A DNA stretch of 64,000 nt from Gemmatimonadaceae bacterium (GTDB taxonomy: Bacteria; Gemmatimonadota; Gemmatimonadetes; Gemmatimonadales; Gemmatimonadaceae). The stretch's first letter is position 1. Every line of letters begins with the position of its first letter. The position numbers and the translations under genes are program-made. Below, piece by piece: positions 27,231 through 36,037 of this stretch. The notes beneath the pieces were generated by a model. It saw only the letters and a list, made by a program, of their open reading frames with translations. It searched no databases and was not told the DNA's origin. The stretch is from NCBI GenBank assembly GCA_016720905.1, contig JADKJT010000002.1:62001-126000 (forward strand), read 5' to 3'.

Positions 27231-30122
27231 TTACGGCGTGATGACGGGTTTCTGTGGCACGTTGTAGATGCTGTTGAAGAGCATCTTGAAGGTGCCGTGC
27301 GGCTGTCCACGGAACGTGATTTCGGGACCGAACAGGAACAGCGAACCGCGCCCGAGCGATGCCTCAACCGCCGTCACACCGCCCTGCAGATAGTTCTGCC
27401 CCCACGCCCAGCCGCTGCGCAGTGGTGTGGCCGTATCGAACCACGCCACGGGGCGCACGCCACGGGCCGCCGCGTCGGGCGCCAGTCGGAACACGGGACT
27501 GTTGTTGAAGAACATGTCCGTGTGACCCTGCATGCCGAGCGCAGACGATGCGGTCGAGTCAGTCGCAATGCGCAGGACCGATCCCGGCACGTAGAACTTG
27601 TCTGACCCCAGATGCACATCTGACTCACCTGGCTTCTTGTCCACCAGGTAGTCGCTGATCGGGAGGCCCAGTTGCTGGCCGATACGCGCCGAGTTGCCGG
27701 CCGCGACGACGATTCCTCCTGCCTCGACGAATTTCCTGATATTCGCCAGCGCCGTCGCACCTGTACCCGTGCCGGTGTTCACGTCACACAGACTGCGAAG
27801 ATCAGGGTCCGTTGACGGAGTCGCTGCGGCATCGCCGCCACCGCCACCACCACCACCGCCGCCGCCACGGCCTCCACCGCCGCCGCCGATGTTCCCATCG
27901 GATGGCAACACGATCACGTCATACTTGGCCTTGAGATCGGTGTCATCAAACCCCGCACCGCACACCACCTTGAACGGAAACTCAAAACGCTCCAGCAGGT
28001 ACCGCGTCCACCCGGACGACATCGAGCCGGTTTGCGTGTCCCACAGCGCGATGCGTTTGGCGGTCAGTTTGGTGGAACTCGCGTCCGGACGCGCGCTGGT
28101 GCCTTCCATGCTGACGCCAAGGTCCTTCGCGGCCGACATCAGCGCCGGCGTCGTGGTGGCGCTCGCGGTCACATAGAACGACCCGGCGCCGAAGGTTTTT
28201 CCGTTCGCCGTCATGGGACGTGCCAGACGGAACACGTCCCCGTTCGCCTTGATCGCGCGATTGGCGACCGTGAAGGCATCGTTGACGCTCCCGGAGATGA
28301 GATAGCCGGTGGCCCCACTCGCACCGGCCACGGTACCCGCCAGCGGGTCCGCCAGACCTCTGATGCTCTCGAACGGTCCCTTGACATCATCCATGAAGCG
28401 ATCGAACTGCACGCCCATCTGATACGCCAGCGTCCAGCCGGCATTGTCGTACGGACGCTTGGGGATACCACGTTCGTCCATGTCGTTCGGATGGTCCTGT
28501 GGCTCGAACTGATCGATGATGTGAGCGCGTCCCGACTGCGCCGAGTGGATCACGTACGAACCGGCGCCATAGCTCTTCCCATTCGTCGTGAATGGCGCGG
28601 TCGCCCGCTGCACGTCGATGCCGATATAGCGCAGGGTGTTGACGAACTTCGTGGCCGTCGCGAAGTCGGGCTGGGTCACCGGAATCACATAGGCGCGTGG
28701 ATCACGCCGCGCGGGATCCTTGAACACCGCGTTGTATTGGGCAACTGACATCGTGGGTCCACCCCGCCCACCAAAGCCGGCGTCCGGTGAATCTCCCCCG
28801 GCCGGCGCGCCCGCTGCGCCGCCGCGACCACCACGCCCGCCGCCCGCCGCTCCAGTGGCACCAAGGCGCATCGCGGTATCCGCACGGGCCATGTCTTCGT
28901 TGGAGATGGTCCAATGATCGGTGCTGCCGCGGGCGATTTGATTCGCACCCATGCGGTAGATGTTGAACAGGAACTGATCTTTGTAGCGCGACGCCAAGTC
29001 GAGAATGGAGTAGTTGGCCGTCACCGAATAGTCGATGGACTGACGGAAATGCCATTCCTGCGGAGCAATGGGCGCGGGCAGGTCGCCGCGCGGCAACATC
29101 TGACCAAGCACGATCGGAATCGAGGAAGGCGTCGGGCTGCCGATGATCTCGGTGAGGATGCCGATGATGTTCTGGAAATACGCCGTGGTGCGCAGTCCGC
29201 CGTTCCACCACGTGGAGTAGCTGGACCCCGAGCGCATGGTGAAGCCCGGCTTGTTCTCCTGCAGGAAGCGCTGGTGCATCGCCGCGCCAACCATGTCGAG
29301 TCCCATCACGATCATGGGATCGAAGTTGTAGTTGAACGGATCGCGAAACGGCGGCGAGAAGATCACCGTGCCCGCCGGTCCCGTCTGGTGGTGATTGTAC
29401 ATGATCTGCGGCAGCCATTCCCAGTACATGAGTTTGTTCATGTTCTGGGACTCCGGCAGGTTCGACATGTAGAAGTCGCGGTTGTTGTCGTGCCCCGCGT
29501 ACTTCTCGTACAGCCGCGTCGAACACGGACCACGACGCTGCTCCGGGACCGGATTCTGCATGTAGCACTTGGCCACCATCTGCATGCCGTCCGGATTGGC
29601 GTGCACCATCACCGTGATCACATCCTTGAGGATGCGCATGGTCTCTTCATCCGTCCGGCTGACGAGCTGGTAGCTGGTTTCCATGAGCTGGTTCGCGCCT
29701 ACCACTTCCGTGGCGTGCAGTCCGCCGTCAATCCAGACAACGCTCTTGCCTTCCTTGGCCAGCGCGCGCGCCTGCTCGTCGGTGAGTCCCTGGGCCGCGT
29801 GCAGCCGTTGCGAGATTTCCTTGTAGCGCGCGAGCTTGGCGAAGTTTTCCGGCGCCGTGATGATGGCCGCGAAATGCGGACGACCCTCGCCGGTCTTGCC
29901 GATTTCCATCACCTGCATCCGATTCGACTCGCCGTCAATCTTTTTCCAGTACGCCATGAACTGGTCGTACGTGGGCAGGAAGTAGTCGTCGCCGATGTTG
30001 TGGCCGAGGAACGCCTTTGGCGTCGTAACGTTGGCTTGGGCCTGGGCGGCGGGCGCCGCGAGCGTGGCCAGCAGGAGCGGCGTGGCAATGCTGCGCCAGA
30101 CGCCAGAAATCCGCGAAGACAT
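27231..30122 (-). CDS. Secreted M14 family zinc carboxypeptidase
   Basis: A 963-residue exported metallopeptidase. Signal peptide (MSSRISGVWRSIATPLLLATLAAPAAQA), then the M14 catalytic domain with zinc ligands in DGGLHATEVVGAN (HxxE) and a later His in the region NNRDFYMSNLPESQ to IMYNHHQTG. The C-terminal half is a long beta-rich and glutamine amidotransferase-like region (VIVLPSDGNIGG, VAAGNSARIGQQLGL). A glycine-rich linker of about 20 residues near residue 770 separates them, and another lies near 435. ATG at 30122; the open frame extends 57 codons upstream without coding character. The protein probably degrades peptides outside the cytoplasm. Transcription ends at the hairpin downstream. 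Confidence 0.88.
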   Translation of the reverse strand: MSSRISGVWRSIATPLLLATLAAPAAQAQANVTTPKAFLGHNIGDDYFLPTYDQFMAYWKKIDGESNRMQVMEIGKTGEGRPHFAAIITAPENFAKLARYKEISQRLHAAQGLTDEQARALAKEGKSVVWIDGGLHATEVVGANQLMETSYQLVSRTDEETMRILKDVITVMVHANPDGMQMVAKCYMQNPVPEQRRGPCSTRLYEKYAGHDNNRDFYMSNLPESQNMNKLMYWEWLPQIMYNHHQTGPAGTVIFSPPFRDPFNYNFDPMIVMGLDMVGAAMHQRFLQENKPGFTMRSGSSYSTWWNGGLRTTAYFQNIIGILTEIIGSPTPSSIPIVLGQMLPRGDLPAPIAPQEWHFRQSIDYSVTANYSILDLASRYKDQFLFNIYRMGANQIARGSTDHWTISNEDMARADTAMRLGATGAAGGGRGGRGGAAGAPAGGDSPDAGFGGRGGPTMSVAQYNAVFKDPARRDPRAYVIPVTQPDFATATKFVNTLRYIGIDVQRATAPFTTNGKSYGAGSYVIHSAQSGRAHIIDQFEPQDHPNDMDERGIPKRPYDNAGWTLAYQMGVQFDRFMDDVKGPFESIRGLADPLAGTVAGASGATGYLISGSVNDAFTVANRAIKANGDVFRLARPMTANGKTFGAGSFYVTASATTTPALMSAAKDLGVSMEGTSARPDASSTKLTAKRIALWDTQTGSMSSGWTRYLLERFEFPFKVVCGAGFDDTDLKAKYDVIVLPSDGNIGGGGGGRGGGGGGGGGGGDAAATPSTDPDLRSLCDVNTGTGTGATALANIRKFVEAGGIVVAAGNSARIGQQLGLPISDYLVDKKPGESDVHLGSDKFYVPGSVLRIATDSTASSALGMQGHTDMFFNNSPVFRLAPDAAARGVRPVAWFDTATPLRSGWAWGQNYLQGGVTAVEASLGRGSLFLFGPEITFRGQPHGTFKMLFNSIYNVPQKPVITP

Positions 30123-30205
30123 CCGAAAGACCTCCAAATCGGGTAGGGGGAGCCGCCGTGCGGGCAGCACTACAAAGTACGGCTGGACCGGGGCCAGCGC
30201 TGGGC

Positions 30206-30227
30206 GACCCGGCGCGCGCGCCGGGTC
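30206..30227. terminator. 22-bp perfect GC palindrome
   Basis: The 22 bases 30206-30227 are their own reverse complement: GACCCGG, an alternating GC core, and CCGGGTC. It lies between the amidohydrolase stop and the M14 start, both on the minus strand. It could be a hairpin terminator for the amidohydrolase or a protein-binding site for the M14 promoter; no T-run follows. Confidence 0.35.
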
Positions 30228-30279
30228 CGGGTCCTGCCGGGAGAGGTCGACCAATGGCCTCCTCAATGCGTCGTCGGTC

Positions 30280-31944
30280 TCACTTCCGCTCAAACACCAC
30301 GCGGCCGCCCACCACAGTCAGCATTACGTGCGCCTCGCGAATCGACTCCGGCGCCATCGTCGTCAGGTCGCGATCGACCATCACCAAGTCCGCCAGCATG
30401 CCGGCGCGCAGCACGCCCAGCTTGTCATCCTGAAAGCCCGCATACGCCGACCCGTGGGTGTACGCGCGCAGCGCCTCCTCCACCGCAATCTTCTGCTCGG
30501 GCACCCATCCGCCGGGCGTCCGGTCGTCAAGCGTCCGGCGCGTGGCAGCCGCGTAGATCCCCTCCAGCGGCGTCGGCGGTGCGACAAACCAGTCGCTGCC
30601 AAAGGCCAGCGTGGCCCTGGCATCAAGGAGCGAGCGCCACGCGTATGCCCCCTTGGCCCGCGTGGGGCCGATCACGTTCCCCGCCCACCGACCGTCGTCA
30701 ATGGCGTGATACGGCTGCATGCTGGCGATCACGCCCAGCGCGCCGAATCGCGGAATGTCGGCGGGATCAATATGCTGCGCATGCTCGATGCGGAAGCGCC
30801 GATCGCGGGCCCCATTCTCCTTCGCCACCCGCTCGAAGATATCCAGTTGGGTGCGCATCGCACGATCGCCGATGGCATGCACCATCACCTGGAGTCCGGC
30901 CGCATCGGCCGCCTTGGTCCACGCGTACAGACTGTCCGGCGATGTCACGAAAAACCCGCTGTCCCTGGGCGAGTCCGCGAACGGCGCCAGCATTGCCGCC
31001 GTATGCGACCCCAGCGATCCGTCCACGAATCCCTTCAGCGCGCCGACGCGCAGCCAATCATCACCTCGCCCGTTCTGCGTGATGTCATCGCGCAGCCGCG
31101 CCCAGTCGGACAGCGGCACCTGCGCAACGATGCGGGTCCGCAGTTTCCCGGCACGGTTCGCGCGACGAAAGGCCGTCAGGTCTCCCCACCCACCCATGTG
31201 ATGCACACTTGTCACGCCACGCGCCGCGACGTGCGTCATCGCCGTGTCGAGCGCCCGATCCCACTCGGCGTCACTCCGCGGCGGCTGCACGGCATCGACC
31301 AGCGATTGCGCGTTGTCTTTCAAGATGCCGGTGGGCTCCCCGGCGACATCCCGCACGATGGTGCCGCCATCAATGTCCTTCGTTGCTCGATCGATCTTGG
31401 CTGCGGCCATCGCCAGCGAATTGGCGAGATTCATGTGCCCGTCCAGTCGATTGATCCACACCGGATTGTCCGGCGTCACCGAATCGATCCAGCCCCGAGA
31501 CGGCAGTTCTCCACCCCAGTTGGTGTGATCCCAGTCGCCGTTGCGAATCCACGTGCCCTTGGGGAGCGTTTTGGCAAATGCGGCAATGCGCTGTATGAAC
31601 TCCGCGCGGGTCTTCGCGTCGCGCAATTGCACCGATGCCAGGGCAAAACCGCCGTCGTTGAAATGCACATGGCTATCGATGAAGCCGGGCGTGACCATGG
31701 CGCCCTTGGCGTCAATCACGCGGGTGGTTTCCGACAGCAGCGCACGAATGGCCGCCGTGGTCCCAACCGCCGCAATCTGGTCGTCGGCGATCGCGATGGC
31801 CTCCGCCCACGGGGCAATGGAATCGCCGGTCCAGACTCGCGCATTGACGACCGCCAGCGTGACCGGGTGACGGTCGGTGCGCGCGCAGCCAACGACGGCG
31901 ATCAGGGCAACGACCGAAGCGCACGCCTTCAAGAAGTTTCGCAT
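30280..31944 (-). CDS. Amidohydrolase-family lipoprotein (YtcJ-like)
   Basis: A 554-residue metal-dependent hydrolase of the amidohydrolase 3 (YtcJ) group with a lipoprotein signal peptide: MRNFLKACASVVALIAVVGC, with lipobox VVGC and acylation Cys at residue 20. The metal-binding HVHF follows (GFIDSHVHFNDG, about residue 83), then VHAIGDRAM, RIEHAQHI and GSDWFV in family order, and a C-terminal beta-sandwich (GMLADLVMVDRDLTTM). The substrate is unknown; relatives hydrolyse formamides or other amides. The ATG at 31944 was chosen because it starts the signal peptide. It may share a transcript with the M14 gene. Confidence 0.87.
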   Translation of the reverse strand: MRNFLKACASVVALIAVVGCARTDRHPVTLAVVNARVWTGDSIAPWAEAIAIADDQIAAVGTTAAIRALLSETTRVIDAKGAMVTPGFIDSHVHFNDGGFALASVQLRDAKTRAEFIQRIAAFAKTLPKGTWIRNGDWDHTNWGGELPSRGWIDSVTPDNPVWINRLDGHMNLANSLAMAAAKIDRATKDIDGGTIVRDVAGEPTGILKDNAQSLVDAVQPPRSDAEWDRALDTAMTHVAARGVTSVHHMGGWGDLTAFRRANRAGKLRTRIVAQVPLSDWARLRDDITQNGRGDDWLRVGALKGFVDGSLGSHTAAMLAPFADSPRDSGFFVTSPDSLYAWTKAADAAGLQVMVHAIGDRAMRTQLDIFERVAKENGARDRRFRIEHAQHIDPADIPRFGALGVIASMQPYHAIDDGRWAGNVIGPTRAKGAYAWRSLLDARATLAFGSDWFVAPPTPLEGIYAAATRRTLDDRTPGGWVPEQKIAVEEALRAYTHGSAYAGFQDDKLGVLRAGMLADLVMVDRDLTTMAPESIREAHVMLTVVGGRVVFERK

Positions 31945-32036
31945 GCGCAACCATGCGTCGGTCTCGGCGACTTCGCCAGAGCCAGGCACGACGACCAACG
32001 GTCGTGCCCGCGCCGCCGCCCTGCTACCATTCACGG

Positions 32037-32753
32037 ATGCGTTTCGACGTCCGTTCCATTGTTCGCGCCGCAGGGATCGCCGTGCCGATCGTTTTGGGTC
32101 TGCTGCTCGGGCGATTCATTGCGCCGTGGCTCCCCGAATTCTCCGCCTGGGTGCACACATTGGGCGTGTGGGCGCCGGTGGCCTTCGTCGCGGCGTACAT
32201 CGTGGTGGTAGTGTTGATGCTGCCGGCATTCCTGCTGATCATGGCCGGCGGCGCGGTGTTTGGCGTGGTGAAGGGTTCGTTGCTGGTCATGTGCGGCGCC
32301 ATGGCCGGCGGGACCGTGGCCTTCCTGATTGCCCGCTATCTGGCGCGCACGCTGGTCGAGCGTCGCGTAGCCGCCAACCCGACGCTGGCGGCAATCGACC
32401 GGGTGATCGGCGAGGACGGCTTACGCCTCGTCTTTCTGTTGCGACTCTCGCCCGCCATACCGTTCGTGCTGTCCAACTACGCGCTTGGCGTCACCCGCGT
32501 TCGCCTTCGCGATTTCGTGCTCGGCACGCTTGGGCTGGCCCCCATCGTCGTCACCTATGCGGCATACGGCAGTGCATCGGGCGCCGGTCCGCGCGCCGAT
32601 GGATCAGCGGCGGTTTCGCCGCTGATGCTGGGTCTGGGTATCGCCATCACGGTGCTCCTTGGGGTCGTGCTCGCACGACTGGTGCAGCGCGCGCTCCGCG
32701 AAGCGGAACTGACACGTCTCAAGCAGGTCGCGGCGGCCGCCCAGCGGCGCTAG
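32037..32753 (+). CDS. VTT/TVP38-TMEM64 family membrane protein
   Basis: A 238-residue polytopic inner-membrane protein of the VTT (SNARE-associated Golgi, DedA-like) superfamily. At least five hydrophobic segments are visible (AGIAVPIVLGLLLGRFI; VAFVAAYIVVVVLMLPAFLLIMAGGAVFG; LLVMCGAMAGGTVAFLIARYL; the re-entrant LLRLSPAIPFVLSNYALG; LMLGLGIAITVLLGVVLARL). The F(L)LRLSPxxPF motif is typical of the family. Members are linked to lipid scrambling or ion homeostasis. ATG at 32037; divergent from the amidohydrolase across about 90 bases. Confidence 0.88.
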   Translation: MRFDVRSIVRAAGIAVPIVLGLLLGRFIAPWLPEFSAWVHTLGVWAPVAFVAAYIVVVVLMLPAFLLIMAGGAVFGVVKGSLLVMCGAMAGGTVAFLIARYLARTLVERRVAANPTLAAIDRVIGEDGLRLVFLLRLSPAIPFVLSNYALGVTRVRLRDFVLGTLGLAPIVVTYAAYGSASGAGPRADGSAAVSPLMLGLGIAITVLLGVVLARLVQRALREAELTRLKQVAAAAQRR

Positions 32754-32756
32754 CAG

Positions 32757-33071
32757 CTACTTGCGCTCGACCGCGTCGCGCACGTCCAGCAGGATCTCGA
32801 AATACAGCTGCTCGCGGCGATAGGCGAAATCCAGCGAGGCCATCTGCGCCGGGTCTTCCGTCGCCTTGGCGCGCTCGAAGGCTTCGCGGTACATCTCTTC
32901 CAGATTGGTCAGAATCCGTTCACGGGAACGCGACATGCGGAGGCTCTCGAGGGCTTGGGGCGTGAGTCGGGGCGGAACGTCGTGCGCCGCGGTGGCGCTT
33001 TCTTCCGTATCGAAGAAACGCGTCATCTTGTCGAAGAACATCCGACGGGCACGATCAGGAACGTCCACCAT
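32757..33071 (-). CDS. Small helical protein of unknown function
   Basis: A 104-residue protein starting MVDVPDRARRMFFDKMTRFF and rich in charged helices (MSRSRERILTNLEEMYREAFERAKA, then DFAYRREQLYFEILLDVRDA). No domain recognised and no signal peptide. The ATG at 33071 follows no strong ribosome-binding site, but coding character begins there. It is divergent from the HNH gene with only 30 bases between the two starts, and its stop lies 3 bases from the stop of the VTT gene. Confidence 0.6.
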   Translation of the reverse strand: MVDVPDRARRMFFDKMTRFFDTEESATAAHDVPPRLTPQALESLRMSRSRERILTNLEEMYREAFERAKATEDPAQMASLDFAYRREQLYFEILLDVRDAVERK

Positions 33072-33101
33072 AGGGAGCAGGAGTGGCCGGGTGCAACGCA
33101 C

Positions 33102-33497
33102 GTGAAACGCTCTGAAATCCTCGCCCGGGACCACTTCCGCTGCACGTACTGCGGCAGCGTGTTCGATCCGGACGACCTGAGCGTCGACCACGTCCAGCCG
33201 AAGATGCGCGGGGGCGACGGGTCTGCTGGCAACGTAGTGACCGCCTGCAGGGGCTGCAACACGGCCAAGGGCGGCCGACGGCTGGCCCGCTTTCTGGCCG
33301 AGACGCCGAACGCCCGCCGGAACTTCTTTCAGTTCGCGCGGTATGTATGGCCACGGCACTTGATCGCGGTGGCCGAGGAGCTGGCGCGCCAGGGTGTGGT
33401 GGAGCATCCTGCGGATTTCGTGGAGGGGGTCCGGAAGCTGCGCAGCTCCGAGGCCATCGCGATCTACATGAAGGCGATCGACCCCGCGGCAGATTGA
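33102..33497 (+). CDS. HNH endonuclease
   Basis: A 131-residue HNH nuclease: VKRSEILARDHFRCTYCG, then LSVDHVQPKMRGGDG, NVVTACRGCNTAKGG and a helical tail. Both CxxC zinc pairs and the catalytic DH and N are present. GTG start at 33102; a purine-rich stretch GGGAGCAGGAG lies about 20 bases upstream. A fold-back hairpin with a 15-bp stem includes its stop codon. Stand-alone, with no restriction or phage partner nearby. Confidence 0.86.
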   Translation: MKRSEILARDHFRCTYCGSVFDPDDLSVDHVQPKMRGGDGSAGNVVTACRGCNTAKGGRRLARFLAETPNARRNFFQFARYVWPRHLIAVAEELARQGVVEHPADFVEGVRKLRSSEAIAIYMKAIDPAAD

Positions 33498-33512
33498 CTG
33501 CTGCGGGGTCGA
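33478..33512 (+). terminator. Hairpin spanning the HNH gene stop codon
   Basis: A 15-bp stem (33478-33492 with 33498-33512, one G-U pair) with a 5-base loop that contains the TGA of the HNH gene. No T-run follows. It may be a weak terminator or 3' stabiliser before htpX. Confidence 0.42.
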
Positions 33513-33589
33513 CTCGCAGGCCATGCCGACGTGTACGGTCACCACCAACGTCACTTCGCGTCCGCGTCCGGACGCTGTGGAGTCGCGCG

Positions 33590-34432
33590 ATGAACAACCT
33601 GAAGGTGTTTGTGCTGATGGCCGGGCTGACCGGTCTCGTGGTCGCGATCGGCCAGATGCTGGGCGGGAGTACCGGCGCGATGCTGGCGCTGGGGCTGTCA
33701 GCCGTCATCAATATTGCGATGTACTGGGGCTCGTCCACGATGGTGCTGCGCTCATATGGCGCGCGTGTGGTGAGCGTGCAGGACGCCCCGGAGCTGTATG
33801 GGATGGTCGACCGACTGCGCCAGCGCGCGGGGCTTCCCATGCCCGTGGTGGCCATCGCGCCGCAGGAACAGCCCAATGCGTTTGCCACAGGGCGCAACGC
33901 GGATCACGCGGTGGTGTGCGTGACCGAGGGCATTCTGCGTGCGCTCTCGCCCGAAGAACTCGAGGGCGTGCTCGCGCACGAACTGGCGCACATCAAGAAT
34001 CACGACATGCTGCTGTCCACCATCGCCGCGACAATGGCCGGTGCCATCAGCAACCTGTCGCACATGGCGTTCTTTCTGGGCGGGCGTCGCGACGACGACG
34101 ACGGTGGCCATCCGATCGTGGCCATTGCGATGCTCATCATCGGACCGATGGTCGCCATGCTGATCCAGTTCGCAATCAGTCGACAAAGGGAATTCACGGC
34201 CGATGCCGTCGGCGCACAGATTTCCGGTAAGCCGCTGGCACTGGCCAGTGCGCTGCAACGGCTCGAGTCGGCTGCCAGGCGCATTCCCATGAGTGTGTCG
34301 CCCGGTGCCGCCTCCCTGGCCATCGTCAACCCGCTGGCGGCCTTCAGTCTGCGCGGTGCCCAAAAATGGTTCAGCACGCACCCACCCACCGAAGACCGTG
34401 TGGCCGCGCTGCGGGCCATCGCCGCGGCCTAA
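33590..34432 (+). CDS. htpX: HtpX-type M48 membrane metalloprotease
   Basis: A 280-residue inner-membrane zinc protease of family M48B, a quality-control protease for membrane proteins. Two hydrophobic segments start the chain (VFVLMAGLTGLVVAIGQML; ALGLSAVINIAMYW). The active site is HELAHIKNHD at about residue 129 (HExxH), with the third ligand in REFTADAVGA. Two further membrane segments flank the catalytic site. Length is typical. ATG at 33590. Its 3' end overlaps the convergent 2Fe-2S protein gene by 4 bases. Confidence 0.93.
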   Translation: MNNLKVFVLMAGLTGLVVAIGQMLGGSTGAMLALGLSAVINIAMYWGSSTMVLRSYGARVVSVQDAPELYGMVDRLRQRAGLPMPVVAIAPQEQPNAFATGRNADHAVVCVTEGILRALSPEELEGVLAHELAHIKNHDMLLSTIAATMAGAISNLSHMAFFLGGRRDDDDGGHPIVAIAMLIIGPMVAMLIQFAISRQREFTADAVGAQISGKPLALASALQRLESAARRIPMSVSPGAASLAIVNPLAAFSLRGAQKWFSTHPPTEDRVAALRAIAAA

Positions 34433-34755
34433 GTCGCTGGCGCGTCGTCCCCGTACCGGTGGAACACGGCCTCGTCGATGACGCGCCCGCCCTTGAGATG
34501 CTCCAAAACGATGCGTTCCAGCAGGGCCGGCGTGACGCCACCGTACCAGACTCCCTCGGGGTAGACCACCACCACCGGGCCGCCGGCGCACACGCCAAGG
34601 CACGGCGCTTCGCTGCGCTTGACGCGGGTGGGGCCAAACAGCAATCCCTCGCGCTGCAGTAACAGCGCCAGACGACTGTACAACACGCGTCCCTGCCGTG
34701 ACGCCGAGCAGAAGCCTCCCGTGCACACCAGCACGTGGCGCGCATACGGTTCCAT
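34429..34755 (-). CDS. Thioredoxin-like [2Fe-2S] ferredoxin protein
   Basis: A 108-residue (2Fe-2S) ferredoxin of the thioredoxin-fold type. Cys ligands are visible in VCTGGFCS and CLGVCAGGP, with the typical PVVVVYPEGVWYGGV following. Small electron carriers of this type occur alone or with hydrogenases and cobalamin enzymes; no partner lies nearby. It is convergent with htpX and overlaps its last codons. Confidence 0.87.
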   Translation of the reverse strand: MEPYARHVLVCTGGFCSASRQGRVLYSRLALLLQREGLLFGPTRVKRSEAPCLGVCAGGPVVVVYPEGVWYGGVTPALLERIVLEHLKGGRVIDEAVFHRYGDDAPAT

Positions 34756-34844
34756 AACCGGCAGAATATTTGACAGACGATTCCTCCAGTGTCCGGCCGC
34801 TCGGCGGAGTGCTTCGCGGCGCGTGTGGTGGGCCGACGCCGGCC

Positions 34845-35990
34845 TCAGTGCCCCCGCACCAGCGCCATCACGATCTCGGCCACGATCAACACCACGATGG
34901 CGATCTCCAGTGTCTCGCTCCGGGCGGCCTGCGCCTCATCGTTGAGCATGGCGTACGTCTCTCGAAGGATGGCCAGCTTCCGATCGATGCCGGTACGCCA
35001 GGCTCGTCCACGAAAGATCTCCAGGGCCGCCGAGTACACGCGGGCCAGATACACGTCATCGGTAAGTTTGAGCGCGTTCTCCACGTGTTCGATCACCTCC
35101 GTGGTATCCGCAACCACCGACTGCAGGCGCGACAACAGCGCGGCGAACCGACGGCCAGGAAACACCGACCACTTCTTGCGCGCCGCTTCGATCGCGTCAT
35201 ACATCTGTGGCAACTCGCCATCGAGAATGGCGTCGTAATACCGCAATTCCAGCAGTTGGGCATTGGCGAACTCCAGCAGATACTCTACATCGGTGTCGTG
35301 CTCGCCCGGCTCGACAACCAGTGCGTTCTCCCAGGTCAGAATGGCAATGTCATCACCGTAGTACGAGAACCGGTGCGGCAGCAGTTCGCGCCGCGCCTCT
35401 GCCGTCAGCGGGCGTGTTTCGCCCAACAGCAGCGGGACCACGTCCAATGCGCCAATGGTGTCGGCCCGCGCCGGCGAACCATCAGCGTGTTCGGCCCGGG
35501 TGATACGAAATACGGTGTAATCCTCCCGCACCGCCGCCAGCATCGGGCGTTCGACCGCCAGGGCCATGCGGTCGAACAACTGCTTCAGGTGCAGGTCGAT
35601 GACCGCCGCGACCGCCTCGTGTTCGTCGACCGCAACCCCGAACCGGGTGAAGTCCGGCCACGACAAATCCGAGGGCATCGCCACCCGCAGGCGCAGCGAC
35701 ACGACGCCGAAATCGAAGATCCGCGCCGAGATCTCGGTGGAATGGGGCCGTCCATCGATGAGGAGGGCCTCGGTGCCCAGCAGCACCGTCACTGGCGGAT
35801 TGCGGATCTGAAGCGCCTGCGCCTCGCCCCGCACCGGCCGTACCCGCTCCGGCGCGCTGGTTGCCAGCAGCTCGAGCGCGCCGGCCAGATCGATGGCGTA
35901 GCCGACATCGAACAGCCGATAGACGATCGTGGCGCCGGAGAGGCGAAGCGCGCCACGCGCCGCAACAGGATCCGGAACGTCCATTGTCAT
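34845..35990 (-). CDS. RMD1/DUF155 family protein
   Basis: A 381-residue protein resembling the RMD1/YagE (DUF155) family: ALRLSGATIVYRLFDVGYAIDL near the start, a central FGVVSLRL-type segment, YDAILDGELPQMYDAIEAARKKWSVF in the C-terminal half, and one membrane anchor at the very end (ETLEIAIVVLIVAEIVMAL). In yeast, relatives act in mitochondria and meiosis; the bacterial role is unknown. Starts possible at 35990 (MTMDVPD) or 35984. Its start is only 47 bases from that of the divergent rhodanese gene, so their promoters overlap. Confidence 0.75.
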   Translation of the reverse strand: MTMDVPDPVAARGALRLSGATIVYRLFDVGYAIDLAGALELLATSAPERVRPVRGEAQALQIRNPPVTVLLGTEALLIDGRPHSTEISARIFDFGVVSLRLRVAMPSDLSWPDFTRFGVAVDEHEAVAAVIDLHLKQLFDRMALAVERPMLAAVREDYTVFRITRAEHADGSPARADTIGALDVVPLLLGETRPLTAEARRELLPHRFSYYGDDIAILTWENALVVEPGEHDTDVEYLLEFANAQLLELRYYDAILDGELPQMYDAIEAARKKWSVFPGRRFAALLSRLQSVVADTTEVIEHVENALKLTDDVYLARVYSAALEIFRGRAWRTGIDRKLAILRETYAMLNDEAQAARSETLEIAIVVLIVAEIVMALVRGH

Positions 35991-36037
35991 GACAGGAACG
36001 TATCGCGAAACCGCGGCCGACGCGCTAGCGTCAACGG

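Noticed and set aside
8395..33497. Phage or mobile-element remnants indicated by two HNH nucleases
   Set aside because: No integrase, terminase, capsid, transposase, tRNA-adjacent repeats or local compositional change around either.
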